In this document: one piece after another, positions 46,001 through 58,514 of the stretch
How the letters are laid out: every line of letters begins with the position of its first letter
How positions within the stretch are numbered: position 1 is the first letter of the stretch
Source of the DNA: Trichoplusia ni
Lineage: Eukaryota; Arthropoda; Insecta; Lepidoptera; Noctuidae
Direction: 5' to 3'
DNA length: 64,000 bases
Assembly (NCBI RefSeq): GCF_003590095.1
Contig: NC_039498.1
Coordinates: 6,076,001 to 6,140,000, forward strand
Program-made: the position numbers and the translations under genes
Notes under the pieces: generated by a model
Told to the model about the DNA's origin: nothing
Database searches by the model: none
The model's input: only the letters and a program-made list of their open reading frames with translations

Positions 46001-49000
46001 ACATAAGATCACATTTGCTGCAAATTCTTTTAAAAACCACTTGAACCCGAAATAAGTTGCGTGACCCAGTTTACTACTTAAAGGATTATGATACAATTAT
46101 AAATTTTCCTCAGATGTCTCGAGTTTTCATGCAACATTTTTATTAACAATTCTAGAACAGATATTGACCTTAACCTTTCGTAAACATACGTAAGACAATG
46201 GATGTTGTACAACTAATTATAGACATGTGAGGGGTTACAACTCTTTTGTTATAAATATACAGTGAAACAAAATAACCTCCACCTTTTGAAAAGATAACAA
46301 TTAAGTCTTTACCTACGTCTACACAAGCCCTAATAAAACCGCAAAATAAATCGAAACAAATTGAAATCCGAACAGCTAATAACTATCAATCATAACCGTT
46401 AAATTTAAATATTGAACTACCCAACATCAAAATTATTGGACACTAGTGATGTGCCCTCAGAGTGTTGCGCGCGACGTTGTCTAGTGTTGTGCACTATTAG
46501 AACGATCGAGTTGTTGCAGTTACACCGCCGCTGGGCGCTTACCCCCAGCCCCAGCCGCCGCAGGGCCCGTTCCTGCCGGCGCCGCCTCATCAGGCTGCAC
46601 CCCAATATGGAGGTACGTGTAGTGTAGTTACTAAGTACCATGGCACTTACTATTAGTTTCTTAGGTCTTGCAGTCTAGGTATATTTTTAGAGTAAATTTT
46701 GTGAGGATGATTCTTTATTAAATGATGCTATGGTTTTTATTTTAAGTCACGCGTATTACTTATCGGGATTGCCCGACTAGTTTCGGACACAACCTGAGTC
46801 TTTGAACGCGGGGTCGGGGCCGCGAGTTAGGGGCTACGGTTAGCTCCGAAGCTAGTCAAGTAATCCCGATAAAAACTATAAAATACGCGTGAGTAATCCT
46901 TTGCATCATTTAATAGTTTTTCAGTATTAGCAACGTCTTTTAAGAATCTTGTAGTTGTGGAAGCAAGATGTCGCGATACACAAAGTAAAACGCTGTCTCG
47001 CTCCCACGATAATAATTATATTAGTAACTGTAATGGTTAGAAAGGCGGTTTTTGCTTAGCTGCGAGTACCTCAGATATAGATATAAGTTTTGAATAGCTC
47101 ATGTCTAGTTTTCGATTTTAGTTTTAATAAAAGATATACGAAGAGTGTATTCGGTGAGTTCCGTGAAAAACAGCAGACCTTCCTTAATTTTTTCAATTTT
47201 ACTTTAGTTTTTCAAACATTAATCAGAGTTTTTTTATACAATTTTCATGTTAGATTTCTACTAAGTTCTTTTAATTTTATATCACTTCTCAAGGAAAATA
47301 CATTTTCTTCCCAACATCAATCTAGGTTTCACAAGCACGGCTGTTTAACAAAAAATACTCCTACCTATACAATATTATGTCAACAGATCATTATCATATG
47401 ACCCCTCAATATGTAACTCGTGACGTCACAGTGGCCGGTGGCTCCCCCTACGGCGTCACGTTCGGGGGCGCCGGCGCGGGCGCGGGCGGTGTGTACGCTC
47501 CGCCGCCGTATGAACAGCTGCAACACCACCAGGCCATCCCGGCCTTGAGCCAGCAGTTACCGGTGAGATATACTGTGTTTGTTTAGCTCTGAGTGTTTGT
47601 AGGTCCTGAGTAGCAGTTTCGGGATGAATTGAAGACAACCCTCCCAGTAGACTGGAGGTGGATTCTTGAATGAACCGATATTGTTCATCCTTTTTTAATT
47701 GAACGTGAAATAGTTCATCAATTTTGGTCAGTCGTTTTTAATTTGCAGTCGGTTGTATTGTTTTGTTTGAAAAACGTTATTTGTCTAAGAATACCTCAGA
47801 AAAATACTAGGGTGTGGTTTCGTCGATTATTTTATGCACCGTTTTTAGCAAGTGATAATTACTATACGCATATGAATTCAAAGAATTCCGGGATCTGGTA
47901 CACAACACACAACAAGAACATCACTGCTAATAAATTACATTAGAAGATAGCTAGGTAGAAAAACCAAAAGAAAAAGTAGCAAGCGTCGCTTAACCTCGAT
48001 CAACACGTTTATAATTTGTTGTTGTAGCGACAACAGAAATACTTCATCTATGAAAATTTCAACTGCCTACCCGAAAAAGTTTTTGACAGAAAACCAATAA
48101 ATGAGACGTACACTTTTGAACACATGTAATTTGTATTCATAGTAAACTCGTCCTTGAGACAAGCTGTACACACAAAAAAACAGTAAACTTAATATTCATT
48201 CATGAATACAAATATAGGTCATTAAAAACATGTGCCAACAATAACAGCATTCTTGCATCTGTTACTTAATAAATAAGAGGAACCAGCCCACACACCTTAT
48301 TATCCACATGTGTCGCCTACACTAAGATTTACTACGATTCTAAAATAGAATGCAGTGGGTAGTTGCATATTTTGTTAATTCTGTAACAGCAAAACGAAGA
48401 CAACTGCATAAGTGGATGCATTAAAGCTTAATATAAGTACGATAGTCGCGGTTGGTCCGTAGATGGGTGATCTTTATCATAAAGAGTTCCTCCGTGTTTC
48501 GGAAGGTGTTCCTTTGACAGTCGTTACAGGTAGTCAGAAGCTAGAAATTTGACAACCTGTCTAACTAAGGGCTATCGTGTTGCCCAGGTAACTGAGTTGA
48601 GGAGATCAGATAGGAGCTCCTTGTAAAACAGTGGTACTTAGCTGAATCCGATTATATTGGAATCTAATCGGAAAGTTTAGATCTAATCTAAAACATGGCA
48701 AAGGCTTTGAGAATGACTGCCAATTTAGCCTCGCTGACAGCATTGTCGGTAGCGTTGTATAATCATCGCATATGCTAATACGCTCGACAGTTGGGTCGTT
48801 GTTAATACTTCACACCCGCATGTATTCACATTCTAACCTATTTCGTTTTCTCCAGATGTACAGCCCAGCAGCGGCCATGTACGCGGCCGCGGCCGGCTAC
48901 CCGGGATACATCGGCTACCCAGTGCAGTACTACCCGTATTATCCTACAGCCGTGCAGCCCTCCATCCAGCCCCTGCGGCCTACTATCATGCTACCCGTAT

Positions 49001-50395
49001 GTATTAACTTATGATAAATGTTAATTTATATTTTAATTGTGAATTTTAAGGTAAATTATTCCAGAACTAAAGCCATGCCTATTAGGATCAATATTTCTCA
49101 ATACCATTCACAGAAATTAAGAATGTAATATGTTTTTTTGTCAAAAAGAATAAGAAATAGTTGTATTTCGCGTCTCGTTTTGCATATGTATTTTACAATC
49201 GAGAATAATTGCGATTTGCGCGATCTGTTTTCATAAGAATAGTTTTTTAAGGTCTAACACACGGCACCTGAATTGATCTCTCCTTATTGTATAAGCTTAA
49301 ACCTTTGAACGCCTGTCAGCTTCATAGCTTCCGTGTCTTGTACTCGATCGCAGCGGCTAGTATTGGAAAGATAACAGCCAGCTATCCGACACAACCGGCG
49401 AGATGGCGCACTACCCACATATGCACTACATTCCGAATAACTTTTAGAAAAAAGAAGTTGTGATATTTATTACTAAAATGCACGCACTATTCCAAGTCAT
49501 TTTGTCCCTTAGCATCAAAGTCGAGGTCCTAGACTTGGCAGTCAAACTAGTCAGTAGACTTTACATAACGTATGTATGTATGCCTGATCAGAACGGTTTC
49601 GAGGCGGGCGGTCGTTTCGAGGGCCTGGCGCAGACGCTGCTGCCGCCCGCGCCGCCCGGCGTGCCGCCCTCGCCCGCGCACCTCGCCGCCATACAGCCGC
49701 ACCAAGTGCTGTGAGTACCCTACACAACTCACACGTAGCTCATACAACACTAACTACAACACTGTAAGGTAGTTATGGAAATAGGAAGTAGCCGAGTGGC
49801 TCAGACCCACTGTGCGCGACGTATCGCGGGTTCGATTCCCGCGTGCGACAAGCATTTGTGATCCACGAATGCTTGTTCTGAGTCTGGGTGTCTTTTTGCA
49901 TGGAAATTCCTTACTGCAGGAATCGCTTTTTTAATGAATTAATTTAATGCAAAATTTACTTTTAACATTTATTTCAATTAACAAATCGATAGAATATTAA
50001 AAGCCTTTATTTGATAGGCTGACATTATTAATGAAGTTAAAATATAAAGGAAATGTTACCTTTCATTACATGTTACATTCCCTTAATTTCTATACTCAAA
50101 CTAGCCAGCTAATAACTTTGAAATGTCTCTTGAACGTCTAGTCTTGATGTAATTCATTAGAAACTTTACGTAACTGCCGCCTTCGCTGAATGCTTTTTAT
50201 TTTTAACCGACTTTAAAAAGGAGGTTTTACTGGATGAACCGATTTTTTTTTCAAATCGTCGTTTTTATTTGAAGTCAGATGTATGTTTTTGGTGGATAAC
50301 TAATACTATTGTAACTTTGTTGCACAGTAACTACACTAGAATAATTTACGAAAACAAAATATCAATATGATAAACAATATTTCAGGTGGCGTTAA
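40092..50395 (+). CDS. Dazap2: DAZAP2-like proline/tyrosine-rich protein, six coding exons
   Basis: Small adaptor of the DAZAP2 (PRTB) family; vertebrate DAZAP2 binds NEDD4-type WW domains and signalling and stress-granule factors. Exons: 40092-40107 (MADKK plus one base), 46520-46612, 47387-47562, 48856-48996, 49592-49710, 50386-50395. All are GT-AG and phases fit, giving 184 residues. Family signals: PPPYEQL at 75-81, matching the PPAY WW-ligand motif of DAZAP2; a Tyr/Pro/Ala core (YIGYPVQYYPYYPTAVQPS); and a conserved end block NGFEAGGRFEG...PPAPPGVPPSPAHLAAIQ, which parallels vertebrate GGYDAGARF...PPPPPGCPPNAAQLAVMQ. The last exon adds only WR before TAA. Without that splice, a TGA follows VL directly, so the end is uncertain. 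The Gly-Gly-Tyr-Thr-Ile-Trp tail of vertebrates was not found. Intron 1 is 6.4 kb. The first coding exon is inferred from start, donor and phase; the remainder is well supported. Confidence 0.82.
41557..41636 (+). CDS. Candidate alternative terminal exon of the DAZAP2-like gene
   Basis: A GC-rich island in AT-rich intron 1. Acceptor 'ctcccgtcccag' precedes 80 nt that continue from MADKK in the correct phase (G + AC = Asp), adding DATPTSTGAASPPAQSP and nine more residues before TAA at 41634-41636. The product would be a 31-residue peptide lacking all family motifs. AT-rich DNA with several possible poly(A) signals follows, compatible with a long 3' UTR. The same bases can be read on the minus strand as an ATG exon (41632 down to 41538) ending at a good donor (TAG/gtaact), so the strand is not settled. 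Confidence 0.3.
41637..46519. other. Large remainder of DAZAP2-like intron 1
   Basis: T-rich and A-rich low-complexity DNA with several AATAAA signals and poly-T runs. Two small GC-richer patches (45640-45730 and 46440-46519) could be alternative promoters or first exons. No protein homology was seen. Confidence 0.45.
46718..46913. mobile_element. Palindromic MITE ('TTAAATGATGC' family), DAZAP2-like intron 2
   Basis: Ends TTAAATGATGC / GCATCATTTAA, with inner mirrored 'cacgcgtattacttatcggg' and 'cccgactagtttcgg'. Shares sequence with elements at 17.6, 30.0 and 37.8 kb. Confidence 0.7.
48513..48708 (-). mobile_element. Same SINE, DAZAP2-like intron 3
   Basis: Reverse orientation: 'gtcgttacaggtagtcagaa' first, 'gttgcccaggtaactgagtt' in the middle, eroded head near 48.7 kb. 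Confidence 0.65.
49786..49926 (+). mobile_element. tRNA-derived SINE, DAZAP2-like intron 5
   Basis: A box TAGCCGAGTGG and B box 'gcgggttcgattcccgcg', then 'tgatccacgaatgcttgttc' and 'gagtctgggtgtctttttgc'. Confidence 0.75.
50205..50285 (+). repeat. Dispersed repeat fragment, DAZAP2-like intron 5
   Basis: 'aaccgactttaaaaaggagg' followed by 'actggatgaaccgatttttt'; a related piece sits near 47640-47760. Confidence 0.4.
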
Positions 50396-50470
50396 ATAAA
50401 TCATCGCTCCCAAATCCGACGTTGGACATCGCACGCCAGCAGTACGTTTGATGCCTTACACCTTAGAGTA

Positions 50471-50656
50471 TGAATACGTATTCATTCTCGAATGAATATT
50501 CATGAATACACTATTCAGTCTGTAAAGAATATTCAAGCTGACACCTATTCTAGAGTGAATATTCATTCTTCAATCTATATTCGTTCATGAATAAGCTATG
50601 TATTCATTCTGTTAGAAATATTCTTGAATATTATTCATTCTGGATGAAATTATTCG
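50471..50656. repeat. Cluster of GAATATTCATTC-type palindromic motifs
   Basis: Within 186 bp there are more than ten ATTCAT/ATGAAT or GAATATTC motifs in both orientations, immediately 3' of the DAZAP2-like coding region. Confidence 0.6.
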
Positions 50657-52064
50657 TACTCTAAGCTTCGTCATAGCGACTAATTAATTGGCAGGCGACC
50701 GATAGTCATTTAGTTGACTTGAATATTTATATATAAGTTATTTTAAGCAAATATTTTAAACTCAAAAGTATTACTTAAGTTTTGTTGAAAAATTCTCCTT
50801 TTTTACGCTTGCAACTAAAATATAAGTAGTATATATTTAATTGTGATAGAAATTTAAGCTGTTGAATCTCATTTTCGTATACATAGCCAAGTTAAACTTA
50901 GTATCAAGCAAGCAATGTATATCATATAAATCCGGTCCTCGTTTTAATCGGTCGTCTAGCCCAATATCCGCTGTGATTAAAACACCGTGTTACGCGGTAG
51001 ACCTCTCTGTACGATCCGTACATTATTTTTCCAATAAAAAAAGTATTTTAACTAATATTTATTCGTAAACAACTTAATATATGAATCTTTATACAAGTGC
51101 ATGTATGTATGTATTTGTTTTTATATATATTTTTGTTGCTAGGATACAAATATAACATAAATAAAATTGAATATTTCTAAAATCGGGCAGTATTATCTAA
51201 CAAACGCGACGGGACAGCGAAATTAAAGCTAAAACGCTGTCAAAATATAATCTCAAATTGCTAAGTCGTTGCTTTTGCTATTTACATAATACCACTACGA
51301 CTTTAAAAGCCAAAAGTTAATTTATCAACAATATTTTGACGAACTACGTAAATTATACCCGGTCTTAGTAATATTATAGTTTAGTGTCGAAGCGAGACAC
51401 ATGATCTACATCTCTCTTTCACACCTGTAATATTATACTTCAATATCTTAACAACAAAAATAATATAAATCTACAAAACTATTTAAATTGAACATTGTCT
51501 GAATATATTTCTCAACATTTCTTTCATATTGCAAGAAAGTGATAACAATAACTTCAGGCGTTGATTGTTTAAACTTTTTGTAGGAAAAGTGATCTAAAGA
51601 TGCTTGTAAAGGAAAGATTATAAGGCTCTTTGTACATGTGGCAATGCTAGTCTCCGTTTCACGTCGACTTAATTGTCGTCTGCGTGTAATGCGAGCTTTA
51701 ATGAGCGTGTATTGCAATAGTTGTGACACTTAAGCTGGGAGTAGTAAGTCTTGCGTTGGTTTGTGTATAAATAGCTTTATTTCCTTACAAACATCTTTCA
51801 AATTAACATGGATGACTTTTTAACGTACTGTGATTTATATAGTGGGTTTTCTCAGTTTAAATTCATTGTGTCCTGCTGGTGTTATGTGTATTTTTTGCCT
51901 TAAATGTCCCACTGCTGGGCAAATCCTTCGACTTGTTTCTTAATAATGAGTTGTCAGTTCTAATGGACGAATTTAGGTTTATTACGTCATCTCTGCCTCA
52001 CATCTAGTCTTGTATAGAGAACCAAATATGATTAACATTACATTAGCAAAAAAATATTCAGGCT

Positions 52065-52228
52065 AGGGATATCATTCTAGCCCTTTCCCAACTATGTATG
52101 GTTCGGCTTCCAGTCTAACCTAAGTACCAGTAAGTTAGCTAAGTACCAGCGCTTTACTTGGTCAACACGATACCCCTTAGTAAGACTGGTTGTCAGACTT
52201 TCTACATTCGAAATACCCGTAACAATTG
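52065..52228 (+). mobile_element. Same SINE, decayed
   Basis: 'ctagccctttcccaactatg' and 'gtcaacacgataccccttag' are recognisable; the middle has an internal short duplication ('agtaccag'). Confidence 0.6.
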
Positions 52229-53189
52229 TCACTATTAATTTTTGAACGAATTAGTCATCATTATCCTTCAATTTTAATATAATAAGTTCTAATACCAGCT
52301 TCGGAAAGTCCCTCTCCAAAGACATAAATCTTTCCCCCTTACAGAGTTTATCACTATATATTTTACTCGCGTGAGAAAGTCTCCCAAACATATAATATAT
52401 CTAATATATATGTCAGTGCATGTCACTTCGTCGGTGTATTAGCCCGTTATATCACTGTGATGTACGCGCGTTCGTTTTGCTCGCCGCTTTAGGGAAAACA
52501 CCCTTGTTGACCATAAAATAAGGTCTAAAATCACTTATGATATGGAGATTGCCTTTCCATCAACATAGGAATACGAAAGAGGTTTGAAATTTCAAATGTT
52601 TGTGTCTAAAAGGTCCTAAATCCGTTGTTGAGTTATAAACAACACTGTATTAACTATATAAGGTTTAAAATCCTTTGTAAATTGACGAAATTGAAAGAAA
52701 AATCAATATTATTGTGACCTAATTTTACGTTAATATCGATTGGAACTGTTTAGGTGTTTTTTTTTAGGAAGTTGTGGTGACGATTAAGTATTAACATGCT
52801 CTCTAATTTTATCAAGTTTTGAAATTCTAGATTTTTTTTGACCGATATATCTAAAAATTTATTTTAAATAACATCAACTGTAACCAAAGATTTTCTACTT
52901 CAGATTGAATTTGAACTAATAAGCAAGGAAATATGTGCTCTGTAACATAAAAGGGTATCAAATTTCGTCGTCTATGAAATGTTTCCCAGTAAGTAAGTAC
53001 CAGTAAACAAATAAAAACACATTTTCATGGAAAAATCTTCCTTAAAGTTCAAAAAAGTTAAAGAAAAGTGTGTTTTTCCTTGACAGCGGTGAACAATACA
53101 ATCGCACGTTATACAGCTACCGGCTGTAACAATATAGTATTAATGCCGGTCCTCGCCGGACAACATAAGTAAGACTTAGAGTAGACGCG

Positions 53190-53555
53190 TCGGCGGCCAT
53201 CTTGAAAAGAAGGACTGTGACGTCATTAGCCAGTAAACATGGCACGTGGCCTATGAAATGTATTAACTTGGAACATCTTTTGATAGTCAAATGTAACTTA
53301 AATATCGGAATTTAATGTAAAAGTTTTAAATAAATCAAATGTTTGAAATATAACAAAAAACTTTGGCCAAGAAATTCCTCAAAACGTAGGAAAATCGCAC
53401 AAAATTACCAAAAAAAAAATCGCAAAACAGCCGTCGACGCAGTTAGTTATAAAAATAAATAAAAAAAATATAAAGTGGTTGTGCGTGACGCGAGTGAGAG
53501 GCGAGTGTGTGAGCGAGACAGATATACTTCTGTTGGTCTGTTTTGGGCGTGAAGG
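53190..53555 (+). promoter_or_regulatory. Promoter-like stretch with YY1 and CRE motifs and a possible 5' UTR exon
   Basis: GGCGGCCATCTTG (53192-53204) is a textbook YY1 site and TGACGTCA (53218-53225) a perfect CRE palindrome, 13 bp apart. Further on is a GC-richer stretch (53478-53555, with 'gcgtgacgcgagtgag') ending at a usable donor (GAAGG/gtacgt). This is the architecture of an insect housekeeping promoter with a non-coding first exon, but I found no coding exon to which it could splice before the Gad1 3' end on the opposite strand. Confidence 0.35.
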
Positions 53556-54639
53556 GTACGTATGAAAATATCAAAGAGTGTGTTTGACATTGCCTAGTAG
53601 GACTGATGGCGTAAGATATAATGGTAAGGGAAATTAGACCTTAAAGTCATCACTTAAGAGCCATTATAGAAAGTGATACTCCTTGTTGAAATTCGCGTAA
53701 ATCGAAATATTACGTCTTATATTATAGTATTGTTATGTAAGGTCCCTACTCACGCCCGTACGTGCAGCGCAATGATTTATTTAGGATGGCAATGCCGGTA
53801 ACTATATGCCCGTCTATGATGGCAACACTTGATAAAAATATATTTGAAGTGTCATGGCAACACTTAAAACAATGACTTGATAAAATGCCATAAAAATCTC
53901 GTAAACTGACAAAAAAGTGTTGCCATACCAAACAAAAAGGTTGTATTTCATTTAGACGTATGCGTTTAAAAGACGGGCAATTTAAAAATGAATCTCATAG
54001 ACAAGCCTTGAATGGCAATAACTCGAATTAATTCTATATTAAAAACTAAAAGTCTAATAATTATATTAATAGCTAAAGATACAAAAAAATCTCGTCATAT
54101 CGTGTTTCTAAGTACTTTTTTACACAAGGCAACATAAGCCCGAAACCTCTAAGATGTGTTATATTCGTACGGAGACCAAAATACTTACCTATAGTCGTCT
54201 ACAATAACCTTGTGTATAAAAGTCCTTAAATAAAAAACTAAAAATAGAAAATACAGAATTCAGTGATTATTTTCTCGAAAATAATACATTGAACTTCGTC
54301 CTCGTATTCTTTAATGCTATTTTATATGATAATACTCTTAAAATAAACAACCGTCTATAAAATATATTGACAGTGCACTCGCGATACGTCTACAACTTTA
54401 AACAACGTATTTTGATACTTATTGATTTGAAATAAAGCTTATATTACTCTAAAAAGCATTTAAATTTGACTGATTATGGATAAAAATCCATTCGATTATA
54501 AAAAGCAAAGGAATATATGCTCTATTTCATTTAAACAAGTCTTAATTTACATCGCATTAACCTTCATATAATTATTTTCGGGATTATATCCCTGTAACTT
54601 GAAAAGATTAAAGAAAGTAAATTAGGCGGCTTTAAGAAG

Positions 54640-54753
54640 TTCAATTTTATTGCGCAATTATTGTGCAACAAAAAAATAAGAGAAAAACGACTTCAGTATT
54701 AACTCCATAAGGTCCATAATTGCACAATATTAATTGTGCAATAAAATTGAATG
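54640..54753. repeat. Inverted repeat (hairpin element, ~114 bp)
   Basis: Arms 'ttcaattttattgcgcaatt' and, inverted, 'attcaattttattgcacaat', about 29-34 bp each with a 51-bp centre. Confidence 0.7.
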
Positions 54754-55704
54754 ACTAAGGTCCGCCTCAGACTGTACAGTCAAAACTAAATAACTTCAAG
54801 TATAATAAGTTTTTAATTCATAGGCAACTATGGTTTTTAATTGTTTTGGGTGATACCGACCACAAGAACTTACATTCTTGCCAGATTATTTGTCTGTTTT
54901 GTTACCATACTTACGCATAGACCAAGTGCAATTAACCATTGGTACATTTGCAAAGCCGTTAATAAGAAAAACAGCTATGAAATTTGAAATTTCGACACAA
55001 GGTCCTCCTCCTATGCAAAAACAACGCACAGTAAAGCATCCTTACTTATCAAGATGTCTTTGCCGAGTCTTATATACGAAAAAGTTGTCATTTTAAAACG
55101 CCACTTGTCGTTGTAACCGTTCTTGAATACGCCTACTCAAAATACGTACGAAACATCACAATTATCGAATAGAAGCAAACAGACAATGAATTGAATTGAA
55201 ATAATGTGAGCCAGTTGGTCGTCTTGCCCAAAACAATGTTACGGGGCGTGGTAGATTCTCTTTATATTAGATGTATTGTTATACAAAATATAACGAAAAT
55301 ACACGGTTTTCTTTTAAATTACTTTTTCCGTGGAACTGAGCAAGATTTTCTCGAAGATTTACTTCAATAATTGTAACTTACAATATGTCTTTGAGCTCGA
55401 TTTGGCTGTCATTCTATATCTGACTCCCTGCCCTTCTATCTAAGTCATGTTTCTATAATCGTTAACGTTAAAAGATACAGCTAAAATGTCAAGAAATTAC
55501 ATCATATACATCACGTGACTTGATCCTCTCATCTTTGTACATTCAAGAGCTTCCTATTGACGTTCACGATTCAAGAATTGTCACTTGTAATAAACTGGGA
55601 TTGGTTTTAAAAGAAATCTTGGTCCTACTATAGAAATTTTGATATACTGATCATCATTTTGTATATTAAAACCAGTTTTATTTGATTTTTTTCATGATAT
55701 AAAG

Positions 55705-55775
55705 GTTTTGCTCACGCATATGTTTCGGGTTCGCCCGACCTAGTTTCAAACTCAACTGAAGTCCTTAATCATGAG
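55705..55775. mobile_element. Degenerate fragment of the same MITE family
   Basis: 'gctcacgcatatgtttcggg' and 'cgacctagtttcaaactcaa' match the core with many changes. Confidence 0.4.
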
Positions 55776-58514
55776 CTTGTATGTCAGAAAATCAAAGTAT
55801 TTTCCAACATATTATGTTTATCTAAAAAAACTTGTTCATTTCCATGCTGGAGTCATTAATTTGACCGAGTATTTTCGTTACAAATTGTGTATCATGCCTT
55901 TTTTGATAATATTGCATTTTTTTTGTTGATGAAATCATGTTATACGGTTTAGTTGTAAATCGTTTTGATTTGAGTGTTATTTGAATGGATTTTGCGGATT
56001 TATTAACGATTGTAACATATTAACTTTTTTTATTAAATGCCAACTGTTAGTAAAGCCATTATAAAGTTTTCGAATCGAAAATCGAAAGTGTTTTTATTGG
56101 ATCTCTCGCTCACACTCAAAGGCCTTCAGAAACGGGTCAAGGGTTATTTAACTGAAAAAATTGTTGGTAATTGATGGCATTTCATTAAGAGCGTGGACCA
56201 ATTTAAATGTTTATACAGGTTTTACTGTACGTTTTATTTTTCAATTTGATTGGCTTGCAGCATAATAAATTGTAAACATTTTTTTTAAATAACAAACATT
56301 CCTTTTAAAAAAGAAATTGAATTCAATTGCAAATTACAGCCTACATAAAATTGCATTTATTTTATATGTACGATTAGATAAAGATGAACTGCTTTTAAAA
56401 TCAAAACATTAAAAAAATTGCCTTTTAATATGTATAATCATTAAAAAATCCGCAAATATGGTACCTACAGTAATCTGTGGTACAAGTTCCCAATGCAAGG
56501 GACCACAATGTACGTTGAAATTTATTTTTGTTTACAAAACCCCAAAGAGGAAATTCTCACTTTTTTTATAATTGAAAGCATCTTATTACAACAATCTTAG
56601 GCAAGTCACGTTTCTAAGTATCAACGCTGATTTAATATCTCAAATGTATGGAAAAACGGAATAAAGAAACGTAACAAAATCTTGGCGAAAATTGACTATA
56701 ATATTCCACCCAGTGTCCATGTATGATCTATTTAAATTGATGAAGAAATTCGCTGATTATTATGCTTCCTGTAGCGAAGTCGTCTTGTCCTTAAACTACC
56801 CCTTGAGTGCTTATCTTTGCCCGGTTTGCATTCGCCATTCAGCAGATGTGAAATAGTCTTAACTGATTTAACAACCAAACTTAGTCACTATGGGCATAAA
56901 TAGGCCTTTTACGAATTTCACTAAAAGTGTTCTGTTTAAACTGTGCAGACTTCCAAGTGTCATAATCCATACATTTGAGATACATTAGTCATCGTTCACT
57001 CCCTAGAAATGTAATTTGTCTGGTCAAAAGAAAACGTGTCGCAAACTATTGTCATATTAATTTTGTTATGTTTTTTACTGAATAATAATTTGCGGATACA
57101 TTTTTCTATAGAGATTGAATTTTTGTCTTTTTGAATGAATTTTGTATTATTTGTTAAATTGTATTCGGGTTTATACGTATATTTGTAAACTTTGAATATT
57201 CGTTGAATGTTTATAAACATCGTTATGGTTGAACAATGTTTCTACCTGCTACCAGACCTTAAAGTTGTCTTTTCGCGGTTGAAGAAGTGAAACAGCGCGC
57301 TACATAGCATGGTCAAGCGTCTCTATTCCACACGTGATAGTCTATAAGACGTGGTGGCAGGTTAAAAACATAATTTTACAATAACTCACAAAAATACATA
57401 CAAATTTGATAACAATTCAACTCTGTCAGCGATGCTTTGAAACATTTCTTATAACTGTTTACTCGAATATCATTTCAACCATTGTAGTATTTAGAAATGT
57501 TTTCTTAAGGGAAATTAAATTGTGCTGTCATATTGTCATTGTAATCGCTCGGATATATGACTATTTTTAATAAATAAAGTTATCTGAAGTAAGATTTCGA
57601 GTTGCAATGATGATATGATTAAGCTAAGGCGCTGAGTACATGAGGCAACGCGAGTATCCGATAACCGTCAACTTTAATCTCCGCTGCGAGTGATACAAAA
57701 CTCTATGCTTGTATGTCCGTCGTTAAATATCGGAGATTTTTGTCGCGTCATGTACGAAAGCCCTAAGATTGACTAGTAACGAGTTATAAGACTAAACTAA
57801 TACGAAACTTTGTCGTGAATATACAGGTTCTAATTAGTCGAATGAATCGACTATTAGTGTGTAGATTTTATCTTAACGACGTTCTGTCGAATATTCCCTA
57901 TGAAGTTTCTTATCCGCAGTAATTTTTTAAATCCGTTTCTATCTGAACTAAATATGTGAAACAGTGGCGCTTATTCTTTTATTCACGAATTTATTATAAA
58001 GTTAAGTTTTTCGGTAATAAAGTCCGTTAGAAGTAACATTTCTACCAGTCAAGCTGTTTGATGATCAAATGTATGGGAGTGACATGTCAAAGTCATGTGA
58101 CTTATAGAAATGTCATTGCCATACAAAATGACTGAATTGTTATCTATCTGCTTTGTTATCTATGAGGACTAATATAAAAATGTAAAATATGAAAGTAATT
58201 CTTGCCTCAATAAGACACGAGTCTGTATTCATTAACGAAAATATGAAGGTAGTTCAAACTGGTCTACCAATCTTGTTTAATTTACTATATGTGAGAATGA
58301 CAGCAATAGTGTTACTTCTACTGTGTGTAAAAGAACAGGCGCCACTGTCGACTTTGCGATTAAAAGTCGCTGCAACTTGTCGGGTACATAAGTAAGTGAA
58401 AGTGGGTTTTGCTCAAAGTGTGGATCTAGACTTGCGAGTCACGTGCAATATATAGCATAATTATTATTTTGTTTCCAATAAAACTTATTAAAAATCTATT
58501 TGGTTTTGTTTCAT

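Larger units (their letters stand above)
50396..53189. other. DAZAP2-like 3' region and downstream DNA
   Basis: AATAAA overlaps the stop (50395-50400) and recurs at about 51030 and 51160, so the 3' UTR length is unknown. The stretch also holds the ATTCAT cluster (50471-50656) and retroposon fragments at 51890-52230. No coding exon was seen. Confidence 0.4.

Noticed and set aside
46417..46641. Minus-strand 74-codon Arg-rich frame
   Set aside because: Mirror of the Pro-rich DAZAP2-like exon 2.
46520..50395. Boule/DAZ-type RNA-binding protein
   Set aside because: The Tyr/Pro/Ala-rich exons first suggested it, but no RRM exon (RNP1 pattern) was found upstream, while the end block and PPPY motif match DAZAP2.
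54878..55096. 72-codon plus-strand frame
   Set aside because: Starts with TTG, no splice context and no recognisable domain.
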